A DNA stretch of 9,317 nucleotides. It comes from an uncultured archaeon. Lineage in GTDB: Archaea; Thermoproteota; Nitrososphaeria; Nitrososphaerales; CALBXV01. A program made the position numbers and the translations under genes. The stretch lies in the NCBI GenBank assembly GCA_937890045.1, contig CALBXV010000517.1, positions 1 through 9,317 on the forward strand, in the 5' to 3' direction. Positions 1 through 7,473 of the stretch are shown here, piece by piece; position 1 is the first letter of the stretch, and the number at the start of each line of letters is the position of its first letter. Below the pieces are notes generated by a model. The model did not search any database, was not told the DNA's origin, and worked only from the letters and a program-made list of their open reading frames with translations.

Positions 1-452
1 GGAATGATTATGATGATCCTAGAGGGTTTCATGTGTTTGATACAGAAACCAGAGAACTAGAGTTTATCCGAAATAAGTTTAGGTTGTTTGAGAAGATTTA
101 TTATGATGATAGTGGTAATATTGATTATAGAAATTTAGATACAAATAATTATAAACATAAAATTGTTAAATTGATTGTAGAAGAAAAAGAAAATCTTTCT
201 TCATTTGAGGATTTTGTTGAAAGATTATATAAATCAGAATTAGCAGATTTAACTATACTTGAAGATTTATCCGAATATTCTATGAGATATAATGATGATG
301 ATGATGAGGATTTGGAAGTAGGTAATACATCAACATTTCTTAATGAATATGTAGATAGTATGCCAGAAGATAATGTTAAAACGGATGAAAGAAAAAAGGT
401 TAAAAAATTGTTACAAGTAATTTATGATGAAGCTTTAAATATTAATGACTAA
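1..452 (+). CDS. 47: gp47-like recombination endonuclease subunit (Mre11 family), C-terminal part only
   Basis: The reading frame is already open at base 3 and has no start codon with a ribosome site, so this is the 3' end of a gene that begins before the window. About 149 residues are present. The first of them, PRGFHVFDTETRELEF followed by KIYYDD, resemble the segment after the phosphoesterase domain of T4 gp47 and relatives. The catalytic metal-binding motifs lie outside the window. The rest is a charged, mostly helical tail with an Asp/Glu run (NDDDDED, encoded by a short GAT repeat near 290-308). In T4, gp47 is the nuclease partner of gp46 in end resection for recombination-dependent replication and host DNA breakdown. 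A gp46-like gene lies three genes downstream in the same direction, which supports the call. The assignment rests on remembered family sequence, not on an alignment. Confidence 0.85.
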   Translation, partial: NDYDDPRGFHVFDTETRELEFIRNKFRLFEKIYYDDSGNIDYRNLDTNNYKHKIVKLIVEEKENLSSFEDFVERLYKSELADLTILEDLSEYSMRYNDDDDEDLEVGNTSTFLNEYVDSMPEDNVKTDERKKVKKLLQVIYDEALNIND

Positions 453-463
453 GGAGAAAAATT

Positions 464-814
464 ATGAAAGAGAATACTAATTATATTTGGATTACCACTT
501 CTTTTGAAGGATTCCATTCTTATCCTGATGCACCTGATGAAGTAGCATTTTTAAAAAATAAACATAGGCATATGTTTCACTTTAGAATTTACATAGAGGT
601 TTTTCATGATGATAGGGAGATTGAGTTTTTTATGTTTAAGGGAGATGTAGAAAATATGATTAACTTTATCTCTATTGATAATAAATCATGTGAAATGATC
701 AGTGATGAATTGCATTATGCAATTAAAGCTAAGTATCCTAAAAGAGATATCACAATAGAAGTTAGTGAAGATTTAGAAAATGGATCTCATAAAAATTATG
801 GAAAGGATGCTTAA
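464..814 (+). CDS. QueD/6-pyruvoyl-tetrahydropterin synthase-like T-fold protein (conserved phage protein)
   Basis: This 116-residue protein starts at an ATG 7 bases after AAGGAG, which overlaps the stop of the gp47-like gene. The spacing of its conserved residues resembles the T-fold PTPS/QueD family: F14-x3-H18, then H34-R-H36-M-F38 (family HGHxY/F, zinc ligands), then S75-C76-E77 (family PTxE, pterin-binding turn), then E102 in a V-x-E-like strand near the end. Its length also matches QueD (about 120). One difference matters. The catalytic Cys that QueD carries four residues before its HxH motif is Leu30 here, so the classical reaction may be lost or changed. A further HRHMFH/EVFHDDREIEF block is typical of a group of uncharacterised phage and archaeal proteins. 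Its position matches that of T4 46.1/46.2. Fold assignment is an inference from motif spacing; substrate is unknown. Confidence 0.5.
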   Translation: MKENTNYIWITTSFEGFHSYPDAPDEVAFLKNKHRHMFHFRIYIEVFHDDREIEFFMFKGDVENMINFISIDNKSCEMISDELHYAIKAKYPKRDITIEVSEDLENGSHKNYGKDA

Positions 815-816
815 TC

Positions 817-1827
817 ATGAGATACTTTATTGATATAGAGTCCATTCCTGCTAGATATTCTACACAATGGCGGGAATGGATTCCGAAACTATCAAAAGCA
901 GAATCTGTTACTATTAGTGGTACAGATTATACTGGGTTAACTAAGGGTGGTTTTTTTGATTTTAATAGTACTAATGTATATAAAGCCGAACAAACGGTAA
1001 AACTTGGTGAATTGTTCAGAGATGGTAAAATAAAAGATGGTGATGAGTTTTTCTTTTATGATGTATGGCATCCTGGGGTTATTTCTCTAAAATACATGAT
1101 TGATTTAGGTAAGATAGATTGTAAAATATATGGTATTATGCATGCCGGGTCGTATGATGAAACTGATATACTTGGTATGAATAAATTATATTTATGGGCA
1201 GATAGTTTTGAGAAATCTATCTTTAAAGCTTGTGATAAAGTTTTTGTTGCATCAAATTATCATAAAGATATGATATTAAGACAAAGATCAGCTCAAACAT
1301 ATTCAACTGGTTTACCGTTTTGTTTTGATGATTTGGAAAAGTATAAAATTCTTAGCAGTCAAAAGGAAAATATATTTGTATTTCCACATAGACTATCACC
1401 TGATAAACAACCAGAAATATTTGATGATTTAAAAGAGATGTTTCCAGATTATGATTTTATTAAGACAGGTGATTTGGATTTAAGTAAACCTGAATATTAT
1501 AAATTGTTAGCTAAATCCAAATTCCAGTTTAGTTGTTCTTTACATGAGAATTGGGGTATTAGTGTTTTTGAGTCAATGTTTTTAGGTTGTGTTCCAATTA
1601 TCCCAGATAGGTGTTCATATAGAGAAATGTATGGTAGAGATTTAGTTTATGAATCTATATGGACATATAGTCCAAAACATTGGAAACAATATAAAGATCA
1701 TTTAAAAACATATATAACGATGGTTATGTTACAGTATGATGAATATTATACCCGAACGCAGCTTCGCATGGAAAGGGTTAAAAAATATTATTGTGATTGG
1801 GATAGAATTGAAGAGGAAATGATTTGA
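817..1827 (+). CDS. GT-B fold glycosyltransferase (GT4-like)
   Basis: The 336-residue protein starts 2 bases after the previous stop, with GGAAAGGA as ribosome site. The N-terminal half (about 1-165) has the alternating strand/helix pattern of a Rossmann acceptor domain, including YDVWHPG (81-87), IYGIMHAGSYDE (104-115) and KVFVASNYHK (141-150). The C-terminal half opens with NIFVFPHRLSPDKQ (185-198), a GT4-like nucleotide-sugar domain start with the conserved Arg and Lys. It contains HENWGISVFE, a clean E-x7-E motif (Glu244, Glu252), then GCVPIIPD. These point to a retaining GT-B enzyme transferring sugar from a nucleotide-sugar donor. T4 alpha-glucosyltransferase, which modifies phage DNA, has the same fold and maps near gene 47 in T4, but acceptor specificity cannot be read here. 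A cell-surface or protein acceptor is equally possible. The last 4 bases overlap the gp46-like gene. Confidence 0.8.
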   Translation: MRYFIDIESIPARYSTQWREWIPKLSKAESVTISGTDYTGLTKGGFFDFNSTNVYKAEQTVKLGELFRDGKIKDGDEFFFYDVWHPGVISLKYMIDLGKIDCKIYGIMHAGSYDETDILGMNKLYLWADSFEKSIFKACDKVFVASNYHKDMILRQRSAQTYSTGLPFCFDDLEKYKILSSQKENIFVFPHRLSPDKQPEIFDDLKEMFPDYDFIKTGDLDLSKPEYYKLLAKSKFQFSCSLHENWGISVFESMFLGCVPIIPDRCSYREMYGRDLVYESIWTYSPKHWKQYKDHLKTYITMVMLQYDEYYTRTQLRMERVKKYYCDWDRIEEEMI

Positions 1828-3524
1828 TTAGATTAAAAACTATACGATTTAAAAACTTTCTTGCAACTGGTAATAGATTTGTAGAAGTAAAGTTAGACAA
1901 AGAACCCATGATGTTGGTTGTGGGTAAAAATGGTGCTGGTAAGTCTACTTTGATTGATGCTCTTACATTTTCATTGTTTGGTAAACCATTTAAGAAGATT
2001 AATAAAAGCCAATTGATGAATACTGTCAATGAGAAAGACTTAATGGTAGAAATTGAATTTTCTGTTGGTAGAGTAGAATGGAAAATTAGAAGAGGTATGA
2101 AACCAGCTATTTTTGAAATTTATCAGAATGATAAAGTAATAAATCAAGATGCTAAAGCAATTGATTATCAAAAGTATTTGGAAGAGAAAGTTCTTAAATT
2201 AAATTTTAAATCATTCACCCAGATTGTTGTATTGGGTTCGGCTTCATTTGTTCCTTTTATGCAGTTAACAACGAATGATCGTAGGATTATTATTGAAGAT
2301 ATTTTAGATATTGGTATTTTCTCTATTATGAAGAATCTTGTTAAAGATAGATCAGGTATATTAAAAGAGGAGATTACCGAATTAGAATATAATATTAAAT
2401 TATTGCAAGAGAAGATTGTTTTACATGAAAAACATATAGAGGAATTGAAAGCCAAATCCTCTAAGAAAAGAGAAGATAATAATGAGAAAATTAAGAAAAA
2501 GCAAAAGACTATTATTGCAATAGAATCTGAAATTGGTGATTATCAGGAAAAAATATGGACGCTTCAAGAGGATATTGATGACCAAACTACTATTGTAAAA
2601 AAACATAAAGACTTAGATAGTTATAAATTACAGATTGATAAAAATCTAAAGAAATTAAATAAAGAAAATAAGTTTTTTGAGGATAATGAGACTTGTCCTA
2701 CTTGTGAACAAGATATTGATGAGTTATTTAAAAAAGATAAATTACAACAAATATCCGCCAATATTAATGACATGAATGACGGTGTAAATAAATTAAACAA
2801 AGAAGTTAATAAAGTAACAGATCGTTTAGATGAAATTGCCGAATGTAATGATAAGATACAAGAGGTAGAAAGCCTTATTACAAGGAGACATAGTGATATA
2901 AGAGCACATCAAACATTAATTACTAGACTTCAGGAGGAGATATCGGAAACTAATGTTGATATAGATGATGATAAGAAAAGATTAATGGAAAATGAATTAG
3001 ATGATAGTAAAAAGGTTAGGTTACAGTATGTGGTACAGAGGAGATATTATGATATATTGGGTAATATTCTAAACGATAAAGGAATTAAAACAAGAGTTAT
3101 TAGAAAATATCTTCCTGTTATAAATGATCGTGTTAATAAATACCTAAAAGATATGGATTTCTTTGTGAATTTTCAGTTGGATGAGAACTTCAACGAAACT
3201 ATTAAGAGTAGACATAGAGATGATTTTTCCTACTATTCTTTTTCGGAAGGAGAGAAAAAAAGAATAGATATAGCTCTGTTATTAACCTGGAGAAATATAG
3301 CAACGATGCGTAATAGTGTCAATGTAAACTTGTTAATACTTGATGAAATATTTGATGCTTCTTTAGATCAGGCTGGTGTAGACGATTTAATGAAATTATT
3401 TAATGTATTGAAGAATACTAATTTATTTATTATATCACATAAATTAGATGTATTGGATGACAAATTCCCTGCAAAGATTACTGTAGAGAAAATTAATAAC
3501 TTTTCACAAATGATATTTGAATGA
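1824..3524 (+). CDS. 46: gp46-like recombination endonuclease ATPase subunit (Rad50/SbcC family)
   Basis: This 566-residue SMC-type ATPase is close to T4 gp46 in length (560). Walker A is GKNGAGKST (34-42) and the Q-loop is near Q133. A long coiled coil spans about 175-400 and is broken by the zinc hook CPTC (C291/C294). The signature motif is FSEGEKKR (473-480), Walker B is LLILDE (503-508), a D-loop follows near 512-515, and the switch His is H539 in IISHK. All ATPase elements are intact. With gp47 it forms the Mre11/Rad50-like complex that resects double-strand ends for strand invasion. The start is TTG at 1824: an in-frame stop lies at 1809, no ATG lies between, and AGAGGA (1812-1817) is well spaced. 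The TTGA overlap with the glycosyltransferase stop suggests translational coupling. Confidence 0.95.
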   Translation: MIRLKTIRFKNFLATGNRFVEVKLDKEPMMLVVGKNGAGKSTLIDALTFSLFGKPFKKINKSQLMNTVNEKDLMVEIEFSVGRVEWKIRRGMKPAIFEIYQNDKVINQDAKAIDYQKYLEEKVLKLNFKSFTQIVVLGSASFVPFMQLTTNDRRIIIEDILDIGIFSIMKNLVKDRSGILKEEITELEYNIKLLQEKIVLHEKHIEELKAKSSKKREDNNEKIKKKQKTIIAIESEIGDYQEKIWTLQEDIDDQTTIVKKHKDLDSYKLQIDKNLKKLNKENKFFEDNETCPTCEQDIDELFKKDKLQQISANINDMNDGVNKLNKEVNKVTDRLDEIAECNDKIQEVESLITRRHSDIRAHQTLITRLQEEISETNVDIDDDKKRLMENELDDSKKVRLQYVVQRRYYDILGNILNDKGIKTRVIRKYLPVINDRVNKYLKDMDFFVNFQLDENFNETIKSRHRDDFSYYSFSEGEKKRIDIALLLTWRNIATMRNSVNVNLLILDEIFDASLDQAGVDDLMKLFNVLKNTNLFIISHKLDVLDDKFPAKITVEKINNFSQMIFE

Positions 3525-3730
3525 AACAAACAAAAATAAGTAGTTTTTTTGAATCGTGTTCCAGTGTTGGTAGTGGATTTATAGTAGCACTTTTAGCTGC
3601 ATATTATATATTTCCATTATTAGGTGTAGAAATTACGTTTGTTCAGAATTTTCAAATAGTATGTATCATGACTATAATATCTATTATTCGTGTATATATT
3701 ATCAGGAGATTTTTTAATAGGAGATTCTAA
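3521..3730 (+). CDS. Small two-helix inner-membrane protein (DUF7220-like)
   Basis: This protein has 69 residues. Its ATG overlaps the gp46-like stop (ATGA), so it is probably translationally coupled. Two hydrophobic segments, about 16-37 and 43-62, are separated by a short FPLLGVEITFVQN turn. The protein ends in a very basic tail (RRFFNRRF), which predicts a hairpin in the inner membrane with the C-terminus in the cytoplasm. The pattern of an N-terminal K-Q-x-K-x-S-x-x-E stretch, FPLxG, N-x-x-I, then SIIRxYxxRRxF matches a short phage and prophage family that I recall being catalogued as DUF7220; the accession is from memory. No function is known to me for this family. Confidence 0.75.
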   Translation: MKQTKISSFFESCSSVGSGFIVALLAAYYIFPLLGVEITFVQNFQIVCIMTIISIIRVYIIRRFFNRRF

Positions 3731-3732
3731 GA

Positions 3733-4107
3733 ATGAAATACTTAGTAGGATTAGTGTTTATGTTGTTTACTAGTGTCGCATCAGCTAATATATTATCTGG
3801 CCCAACAAACCTTCCAAATTTAAGAATTACTGTTATGGAAAACACAAATGGTAAAATTGTAATTATGAAGATAGATAAGACAAGTGCTTTTAGACGATGG
3901 AGTATTCATAAGAATGATGTTATTTTAGAAATGAATGGAGAAGATGTTACAATATTTGATTTGATGGCATTGGGTCCTGATGATAAACCAAAATTAAAGA
4001 TTTTACAATTTGGATATGGTAGATCACCAAACGGGGACATAAAACATCATCGTATTGATTTGAAGCATTCAATTTATTATCCTCCCAATTATCAGGAGTG
4101 TTGTTGA
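3733..4107 (+). CDS. Exported PDZ-like domain protein
   Basis: This protein has 124 residues, with AGGAG (3719-3723) 9 bases before the ATG. Residues 1-18 form a clear Sec signal peptide: Lys2, a hydrophobic core, and A16-S17-A18 before N19 as the likely signal peptidase I site. The mature part has a PDZ-like core, about residues 41-95. In it, SIHKNDVILEMNGEDV (57-72) matches the 'G-I-x-x-G-D-x-I-x-x-I-N-G' strand-turn pattern of PDZ domains in periplasmic proteases such as DegP and Tsp. No protease domain is attached, so it would act as a binding module in the periplasm. It ends with Glu-Cys-Cys. A periplasmic phage PDZ protein could modulate host envelope proteases, but this is conjecture. 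The stop overlaps the next start by one base (TGATG). Confidence 0.65.
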   Translation: MKYLVGLVFMLFTSVASANILSGPTNLPNLRITVMENTNGKIVIMKIDKTSAFRRWSIHKNDVILEMNGEDVTIFDLMALGPDDKPKLKILQFGYGRSPNGDIKHHRIDLKHSIYYPPNYQECC

Positions 4108-4319
4108 TGCCTTTATATAGTTATCATTGTGAACAATGTGATGAAGTTTATGAAAATATGAGAAGTATAAAACAAAGAGATGTTAAGTTGATATGTCCTC
4201 GATGTAAAGAGTCATGTATAAGAATACTTGATTTATCTTCTTTTCAGTTGAAAGGTGGCGGTTGGTATAACGATGGATATAGTAATAAAACAATAAAAAA
4301 AGAGGAGAAAGAGGAATGA
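4107..4319 (+). CDS. FmdB-type zinc-ribbon protein
   Basis: I place the start at ATG 4107, because AGGAG (4094-4098) is 8 bases upstream and the product then begins MPLYSYHC, the characteristic FmdB-family opening. A frame extension upstream to 4098 would remove this match. The 70-residue product has two CxxC knuckles (C8/C11 and C30/C33) that should bind one zinc. It continues with SSFQLKGGGWYNDGYS (positions 49-64), the second hallmark of the family, and ends in a Lys/Glu-rich tail. FmdB-like proteins are small and widespread in bacteria and phages. They were named as putative regulators of formamidase, but their molecular role is poorly known. It overlaps both neighbours (TGATG before, ATGA after), consistent with coupled translation in the same transcript. 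Confidence 0.85.
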   Translation: MPLYSYHCEQCDEVYENMRSIKQRDVKLICPRCKESCIRILDLSSFQLKGGGWYNDGYSNKTIKKEEKEE

Positions 4320-4480
4320 AATTTATAGCAGTAATGATTACTACTCTTTTATTTGGTATATTTTTTATTATTGATCCGTTTAAGTGGTGGCCGATAGATC
4401 ATCTTGTAGGTAAAGGAAAAATACCATGTACTAAAGAAAGTACTAAACCCAGTTGTACGGGAAAAATTAATTTTTTTTAA
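4316..4480 (+). CDS. Small membrane-anchored or exported peptide, 54 residues
   Basis: The ATG at 4316 overlaps the FmdB-like stop (ATGA) and is preceded by a strong site, GAGGAGAAAGAGG. The frame stays open to TAA at 4478-4480. The protein begins MKFIAVMITTLLFGIFFIID (1-20): one Lys and then a single hydrophobic helix, either an uncleaved signal anchor or a signal peptide without an obvious AxA site. After PFKWWPIDHLVGKG comes a short tail with two cysteines (C38 and C47) nine residues apart, which could form a disulphide in the periplasm. I recognise no family. The strong ribosome site and overlap pattern make it a credible gene despite its size. It is the last gene before the Hsp20 promoter. 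Confidence 0.65.
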   Translation: MKFIAVMITTLLFGIFFIIDPFKWWPIDHLVGKGKIPCTKESTKPSCTGKINFF

Positions 4481-4486
4481 TAAACC

Positions 4487-4514
4487 TTGACTTTTAAAAA
4501 TTGAATCTTATAAT
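4487..4514 (+). promoter_or_regulatory. Sigma70-type promoter for hsp20
   Basis: The -35 element TTGACT (4487-4492) and the perfect -10 element TATAAT (4509-4514) are separated by 16 bases. Transcription should start near 4521, giving a leader of about 30 bases. Directly after the -10 comes ATTAGTAT, which is shared with the two promoters downstream. The ribosome site AAGGAG (4538-4543) lies 7 bases from the ATG at 4551. Confidence 0.8.
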
Positions 4515-4540
4515 ATTAGTATAACATTAATTTTTAAAAG
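4491..4540. repeat. 12-bp inverted repeat bracketing the hsp20 -10 element
   Basis: CTTTTAAAAATT (4491-4502) and AATTTTTAAAAG (4529-4540) are perfect inverted copies, 26 bases apart, centred just after the -10 element. The left arm overlaps the last two bases of the -35 element and the right arm abuts the ribosome site. It could be an operator for a dimeric regulator. The AT-only core lowers its significance. Confidence 0.4.
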
Positions 4541-4550
4541 GAGCAGAATT

Positions 4551-4970
4551 ATGAGTTTGTTAAAATTTAGAGATCCGTTTGATAGTGTTTTTCCACAGTG
4601 GGTGAACTATGACAGGAATGATTTTTTTGAACCATTACCGGAGGTCGCATCGGCATTACAATTAAGAAAAAATACAAAATACCGTTGGAATGAAGATGAG
4701 AAAACCTATACAATTGAAGCTTTGATGCCAGGGTTTACCAAGAAAGATGTTTCCGTTACATTTAAAACAGGAACATTAACTATTAAATGTGAGGGTTCAA
4801 TGTCTGAAAAAGACAAAGAGTTTTATGGTGTAAAAGCCGAAAGGTCTTTTTCTAATTTTCCACAGGCTGTTGATGATGACAATATTGAAGCAGAATTGAA
4901 TGATGGTATTTTGAAGGTGATTTTACACAAAAAAGAACCAGATAACGGAAAATCCATTAAAATTCGTTAG
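4551..4970 (+). CDS. hsp20: Small heat-shock protein, Hsp20/alpha-crystallin family
   Basis: This 139-residue ATP-independent holdase binds unfolding proteins and hands them to ATP-driven chaperones. The N-terminal arm (1-45) is aromatic and has the RDPFDSVF start common in bacterial sHsps. The alpha-crystallin domain is about 46-128, with ALMPGFTKKDVSV (57-69) and the A-x-x-x-x-G-I-L signature (A114 to L121). The C-terminal I136-K-I138 is the I-x-I/V anchor that docks neighbouring dimers in the oligomer, so every element of the family is present. Hsp20 genes are common in marine T4-like phages, where they may help virion or host protein folding during infection. It is expressed from its own promoter and closed by a hairpin terminator, so it is a one-gene unit. 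Confidence 0.95.
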   Translation: MSLLKFRDPFDSVFPQWVNYDRNDFFEPLPEVASALQLRKNTKYRWNEDEKTYTIEALMPGFTKKDVSVTFKTGTLTIKCEGSMSEKDKEFYGVKAERSFSNFPQAVDDDNIEAELNDGILKVILHKKEPDNGKSIKIR

Positions 4971-4985
4971 TTAAACCATTGTATC

Positions 4986-5025
4986 TAAAGGGTTTATAGT
5001 GTCAAATACTGTAAACCCTTTATTT
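4986..5025 (+). terminator. Hairpin terminator after hsp20
   Basis: Bases 4986-5000 pair with 5008-5022 over 15 positions, including one G-U pair, around a 7-base loop. The stem has a GGG/CCC core. It is followed by TTT after the stem's own TTTA, so the U-tract is short and interrupted. It starts 16 bases after the hsp20 stop and points in the gene's direction. Confidence 0.75.
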
Positions 5026-5060
5026 ACAACAACTTACATATTATTTCAAAATAGTTTATA

Positions 5061-5167
5061 ACTCCTTATAAAACAAAGAGTTACGATTCCCGTTTTTCCT
5101 TGACTATATCCCTCAAATAGTGTAGGATGTTAGTATATTTAATGAACAATTGAGAAGGACATATGAC
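5061..5167 (+). promoter_or_regulatory. Promoter and leader of the cobT-like gene (copy 1 of a duplicated control region)
   Basis: The -35 element TTGACT (5100-5105) and -10-like TAGGAT (5123-5128) are 17 bases apart, followed by GTTAGTAT over the likely start point. The block ACTCCTTATAAAACAA begins 39 bases before the -35 element. The whole 107 bases up to the ATG align without gaps to 7609-7715 upstream of the cobS-like gene. In the first 45 bases 38 are identical, and about 70% are identical overall by hand count. The TAGGAT hexamer is weaker than the cobS copy's TATAAT. A 7-bp AT dyad (5055-5061 with 5066-5072) lies over the start of the block. The ribosome site is AGAAGGA (5153-5159). 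Confidence 0.8.
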
Positions 5168-7471
5168 ATGGTAAAAATTGAATCAAAAGAAAAACTAGCA
5201 AAACTGTTAGCAGTAGAAGATTTGGATATTCAACATCAGCAGGTTAAAACTGCTATGTTTGATATAGCTAATCGAATTCTTATCCTTCCAATATGGGAAG
5301 ATATGTCGAATGATTTATATGACCTGTTTGTTGGTCATGAAATCGGACATGCTCTTTTCACCCCAACCGATCCAGAAAAACTACGAAGTATAATTGATAA
5401 AACTGCAAAAGATTATGTCAATGTAATCGAAGATGCAAGAATTGAATCTTTAATTAAAAGACGATATCCAGGATTGAAAAAACCTTTCTTTAAAGGATAT
5501 AATGATCTAATTGAGCGTGGTTTTTTCAACCTTGAAAAAATTGATATTCACACCTCGACCCTAATTGATAAGATTAATATTCGTTTCAAGATTCCACAAT
5601 ATTGTGATATCACCTTTAATAAAGAAGAGCAGTCATATGTTGACCGGATTATTGAATCAAAAACATTTGAAGATATAGAAGGAATTATTATTGATGTTTT
5701 TGAATATGATAAGAAAGCTAAAGAAAAACAAGAGCAAGAACAAGATTCTGGTAGTGCAGAACCAGCTGATAAAGAAGGAGATTGTGAAGAATCTGATTAT
5801 AGTAGTGAAGGTGGTGATATTCAATATAATGGTGATAAGAAGGAAGAAAATGAAGAAAAATTAACCGATGAAAAGGAAGATGAAGAATTAACTGAGGAAG
5901 AGAAGGAAGAAGATGCTTTTGATAGATATCTTATGGATTCTTCTATAGAAGATCAAACGGAAAATAATTCAACCGATACTGCACAAGAAACTAGCTATAA
6001 TGATAAAGAAATGATTTCAAAAACACAAAGGCATTTTGAGGAACGGGTACAAGATACTTTTATTGATAATTCTTCAAATAACATATATGTAAATATGCCT
6101 GAAAATATTAATTTGAAAAATGCTGTTGAGGATTTCAAATCAGTTCATAGTAAGATTAATAAATTCTATAAAAATAAGGAGAAGTTGTCACGGGGTTATT
6201 ATTCTGAAGGACAGTTCGAAGCAATGCAGACAAAAATTTATAATGGTGCTAAAGATATGTTGCAGAAACTTAAAAAGGATTCTGTAAAAACTGTCAACCA
6301 TATTGCAATGGAATTTGAAAGAAAGAAAGCTGCTGATGTTTATAAGAAAACATCAATTTCTAAAACAGGAATTCTTGATACTAACAAATTATTTTCTGCC
6401 AAGTATAATGAAGATGTATTTAAAAAGAATATTCGTGTTCCTGATGGTAAGAACCACGGCCTGGTAATGTTTATTGATTGGTCTGGATCAATGGCATGCA
6501 ATATTCATGAATGTATTAAACAAGTTATTGAGTTGACATTTTTCTGTAAAAAAGTGAATATTCCTTTTGAAGTGTATAGTTTTACTGATGCATCTTTTCG
6601 TAATAGTGAAGTTGCAACCTATGAAAAAAATGAACATAATATATTCAATTATAAACATGGTGATTTTGTTTGTGACCGAAATATGAAAATACGAAATTAT
6701 CTTTCAAGCAGAATGACTACACAAGAATATAATAATGCATTACTTAATCTTTGTATCTTAGCTAATAGATTTGATGATATTGGGAGATATGCAGCTTATC
6801 CTGCTCATAACGATGATGAACTTTTTTCAACTCCGTTAAATGGTGCGATTCTTATATCAGAACATATTATTCGTGATTTTAAAAAGAAGAATAATTTAGA
6901 AAGTGTCCACGCTGTTTGGTTGACTGATGGTGAAGGAAATGGTCGTGGACGAGGATTATGGGATGTCGAAAAACAATGTGTTGATTTGAAACCATTCCAG
7001 TATCTTGCAAGTAGAAAAGAAATACCAAATATTATCTTGAAAGATAGAAAGACTAAAAAGGATTATCAGATTAATATGCAACGGAGAATTACTCCTATAT
7101 TGTTTGATATTATAAAAGATAGACTTGGTATTAATATAGTTGGTTTCTTTATTGTTCCTAATTTTAAGAATAATACATTATGGAGATTTGTTCCAAAGAG
7201 TAAAGATAAGGATATATCATATCAACAAAACCGAACGAATTTTAATGATTGGATCAAAAATGTTAGAAAAGAAGGATATTTCATTAAGACGGAATCGGGA
7301 TATGATGAATATTATGTTTTGAATGGAGCAAAGAAGAATATTAAAAATGTAGTTATAAATGATAAAATGACCACAAGAAAGATGGTTAGTGTATTTTCAC
7401 AAAAGAATAAACAATTCAAAGCAAAACGGGTGATTCTATCTAGGTTTGTTGATCTAATTACGGCCAAGTAA
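5168..7471 (+). CDS. cobT: CobT-like VWA-domain protein with N-terminal HExxH metallopeptidase-like motif
   Basis: The start is ATG 5168 (8 bases after AGAAGGA; an upstream in-frame TTG would sit before that site), giving 767 residues. Near the N-terminus VGHEIGHALF holds HExxH (H57, E58, H61). VNVIEDARIE follows with E88 as a candidate third zinc ligand, then RRYPGL (98-103), a pattern seen in NorD/CobT-type proteins. About 182-290 is a low-complexity Asp/Glu-rich linker. The C-terminal VWA domain (about 425-670) has an intact MIDAS metal site: D437-W-S439-G-S441, T555 in STPLNGA, and D587 in LTDGE. In cobalamin synthesis CobT partners CobS to drive cobalt insertion by CobN, but no CobN is seen here. 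The domain order and the neighbouring AAA+ gene fit MoxR/VWA remodelling pairs. Phage versions are usually annotated as cobalamin proteins by similarity. Proteolysis is inferred only from the motif. Confidence 0.85.
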   Translation: MVKIESKEKLAKLLAVEDLDIQHQQVKTAMFDIANRILILPIWEDMSNDLYDLFVGHEIGHALFTPTDPEKLRSIIDKTAKDYVNVIEDARIESLIKRRYPGLKKPFFKGYNDLIERGFFNLEKIDIHTSTLIDKINIRFKIPQYCDITFNKEEQSYVDRIIESKTFEDIEGIIIDVFEYDKKAKEKQEQEQDSGSAEPADKEGDCEESDYSSEGGDIQYNGDKKEENEEKLTDEKEDEELTEEEKEEDAFDRYLMDSSIEDQTENNSTDTAQETSYNDKEMISKTQRHFEERVQDTFIDNSSNNIYVNMPENINLKNAVEDFKSVHSKINKFYKNKEKLSRGYYSEGQFEAMQTKIYNGAKDMLQKLKKDSVKTVNHIAMEFERKKAADVYKKTSISKTGILDTNKLFSAKYNEDVFKKNIRVPDGKNHGLVMFIDWSGSMACNIHECIKQVIELTFFCKKVNIPFEVYSFTDASFRNSEVATYEKNEHNIFNYKHGDFVCDRNMKIRNYLSSRMTTQEYNNALLNLCILANRFDDIGRYAAYPAHNDDELFSTPLNGAILISEHIIRDFKKKNNLESVHAVWLTDGEGNGRGRGLWDVEKQCVDLKPFQYLASRKEIPNIILKDRKTKKDYQINMQRRITPILFDIIKDRLGINIVGFFIVPNFKNNTLWRFVPKSKDKDISYQQNRTNFNDWIKNVRKEGYFIKTESGYDEYYVLNGAKKNIKNVVINDKMTTRKMVSVFSQKNKQFKAKRVILSRFVDLITAK

Positions 7472-7473
7472 AT

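Noticed and set aside
1778..2606. Minus-strand open frames opposite the glycosyltransferase and gp46-like genes.
   Set aside because: They lie wholly or mostly inside strong + strand genes with intact motifs, have no plausible ribosome sites, and translate to low-complexity Phe/Ile/Asn-rich sequence.
4098..4106. TTG/GTG-type upstream start for the FmdB-like gene, adding MLL before MPLY.
   Set aside because: It begins on the last base of the AGGAG site, and the family invariably starts MPLY.
4448..4478. Possible terminator at the end of the first cluster: CCC/GGG pairing, then an AAAAATTAATTTTT palindrome with a T8 run.
   Set aside because: The stems are only 3 to 5 bp and lie inside the end of the 54-residue gene, so the T-run may simply be its Phe codons. 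Too weak to list.
5150..5167. TTG start for the CobT-like gene six codons upstream.
   Set aside because: The TTG lies upstream of the ribosome site AGAAGGA, and the ATG at 5168 is at ideal spacing from it. The cobS copy shows the same arrangement.
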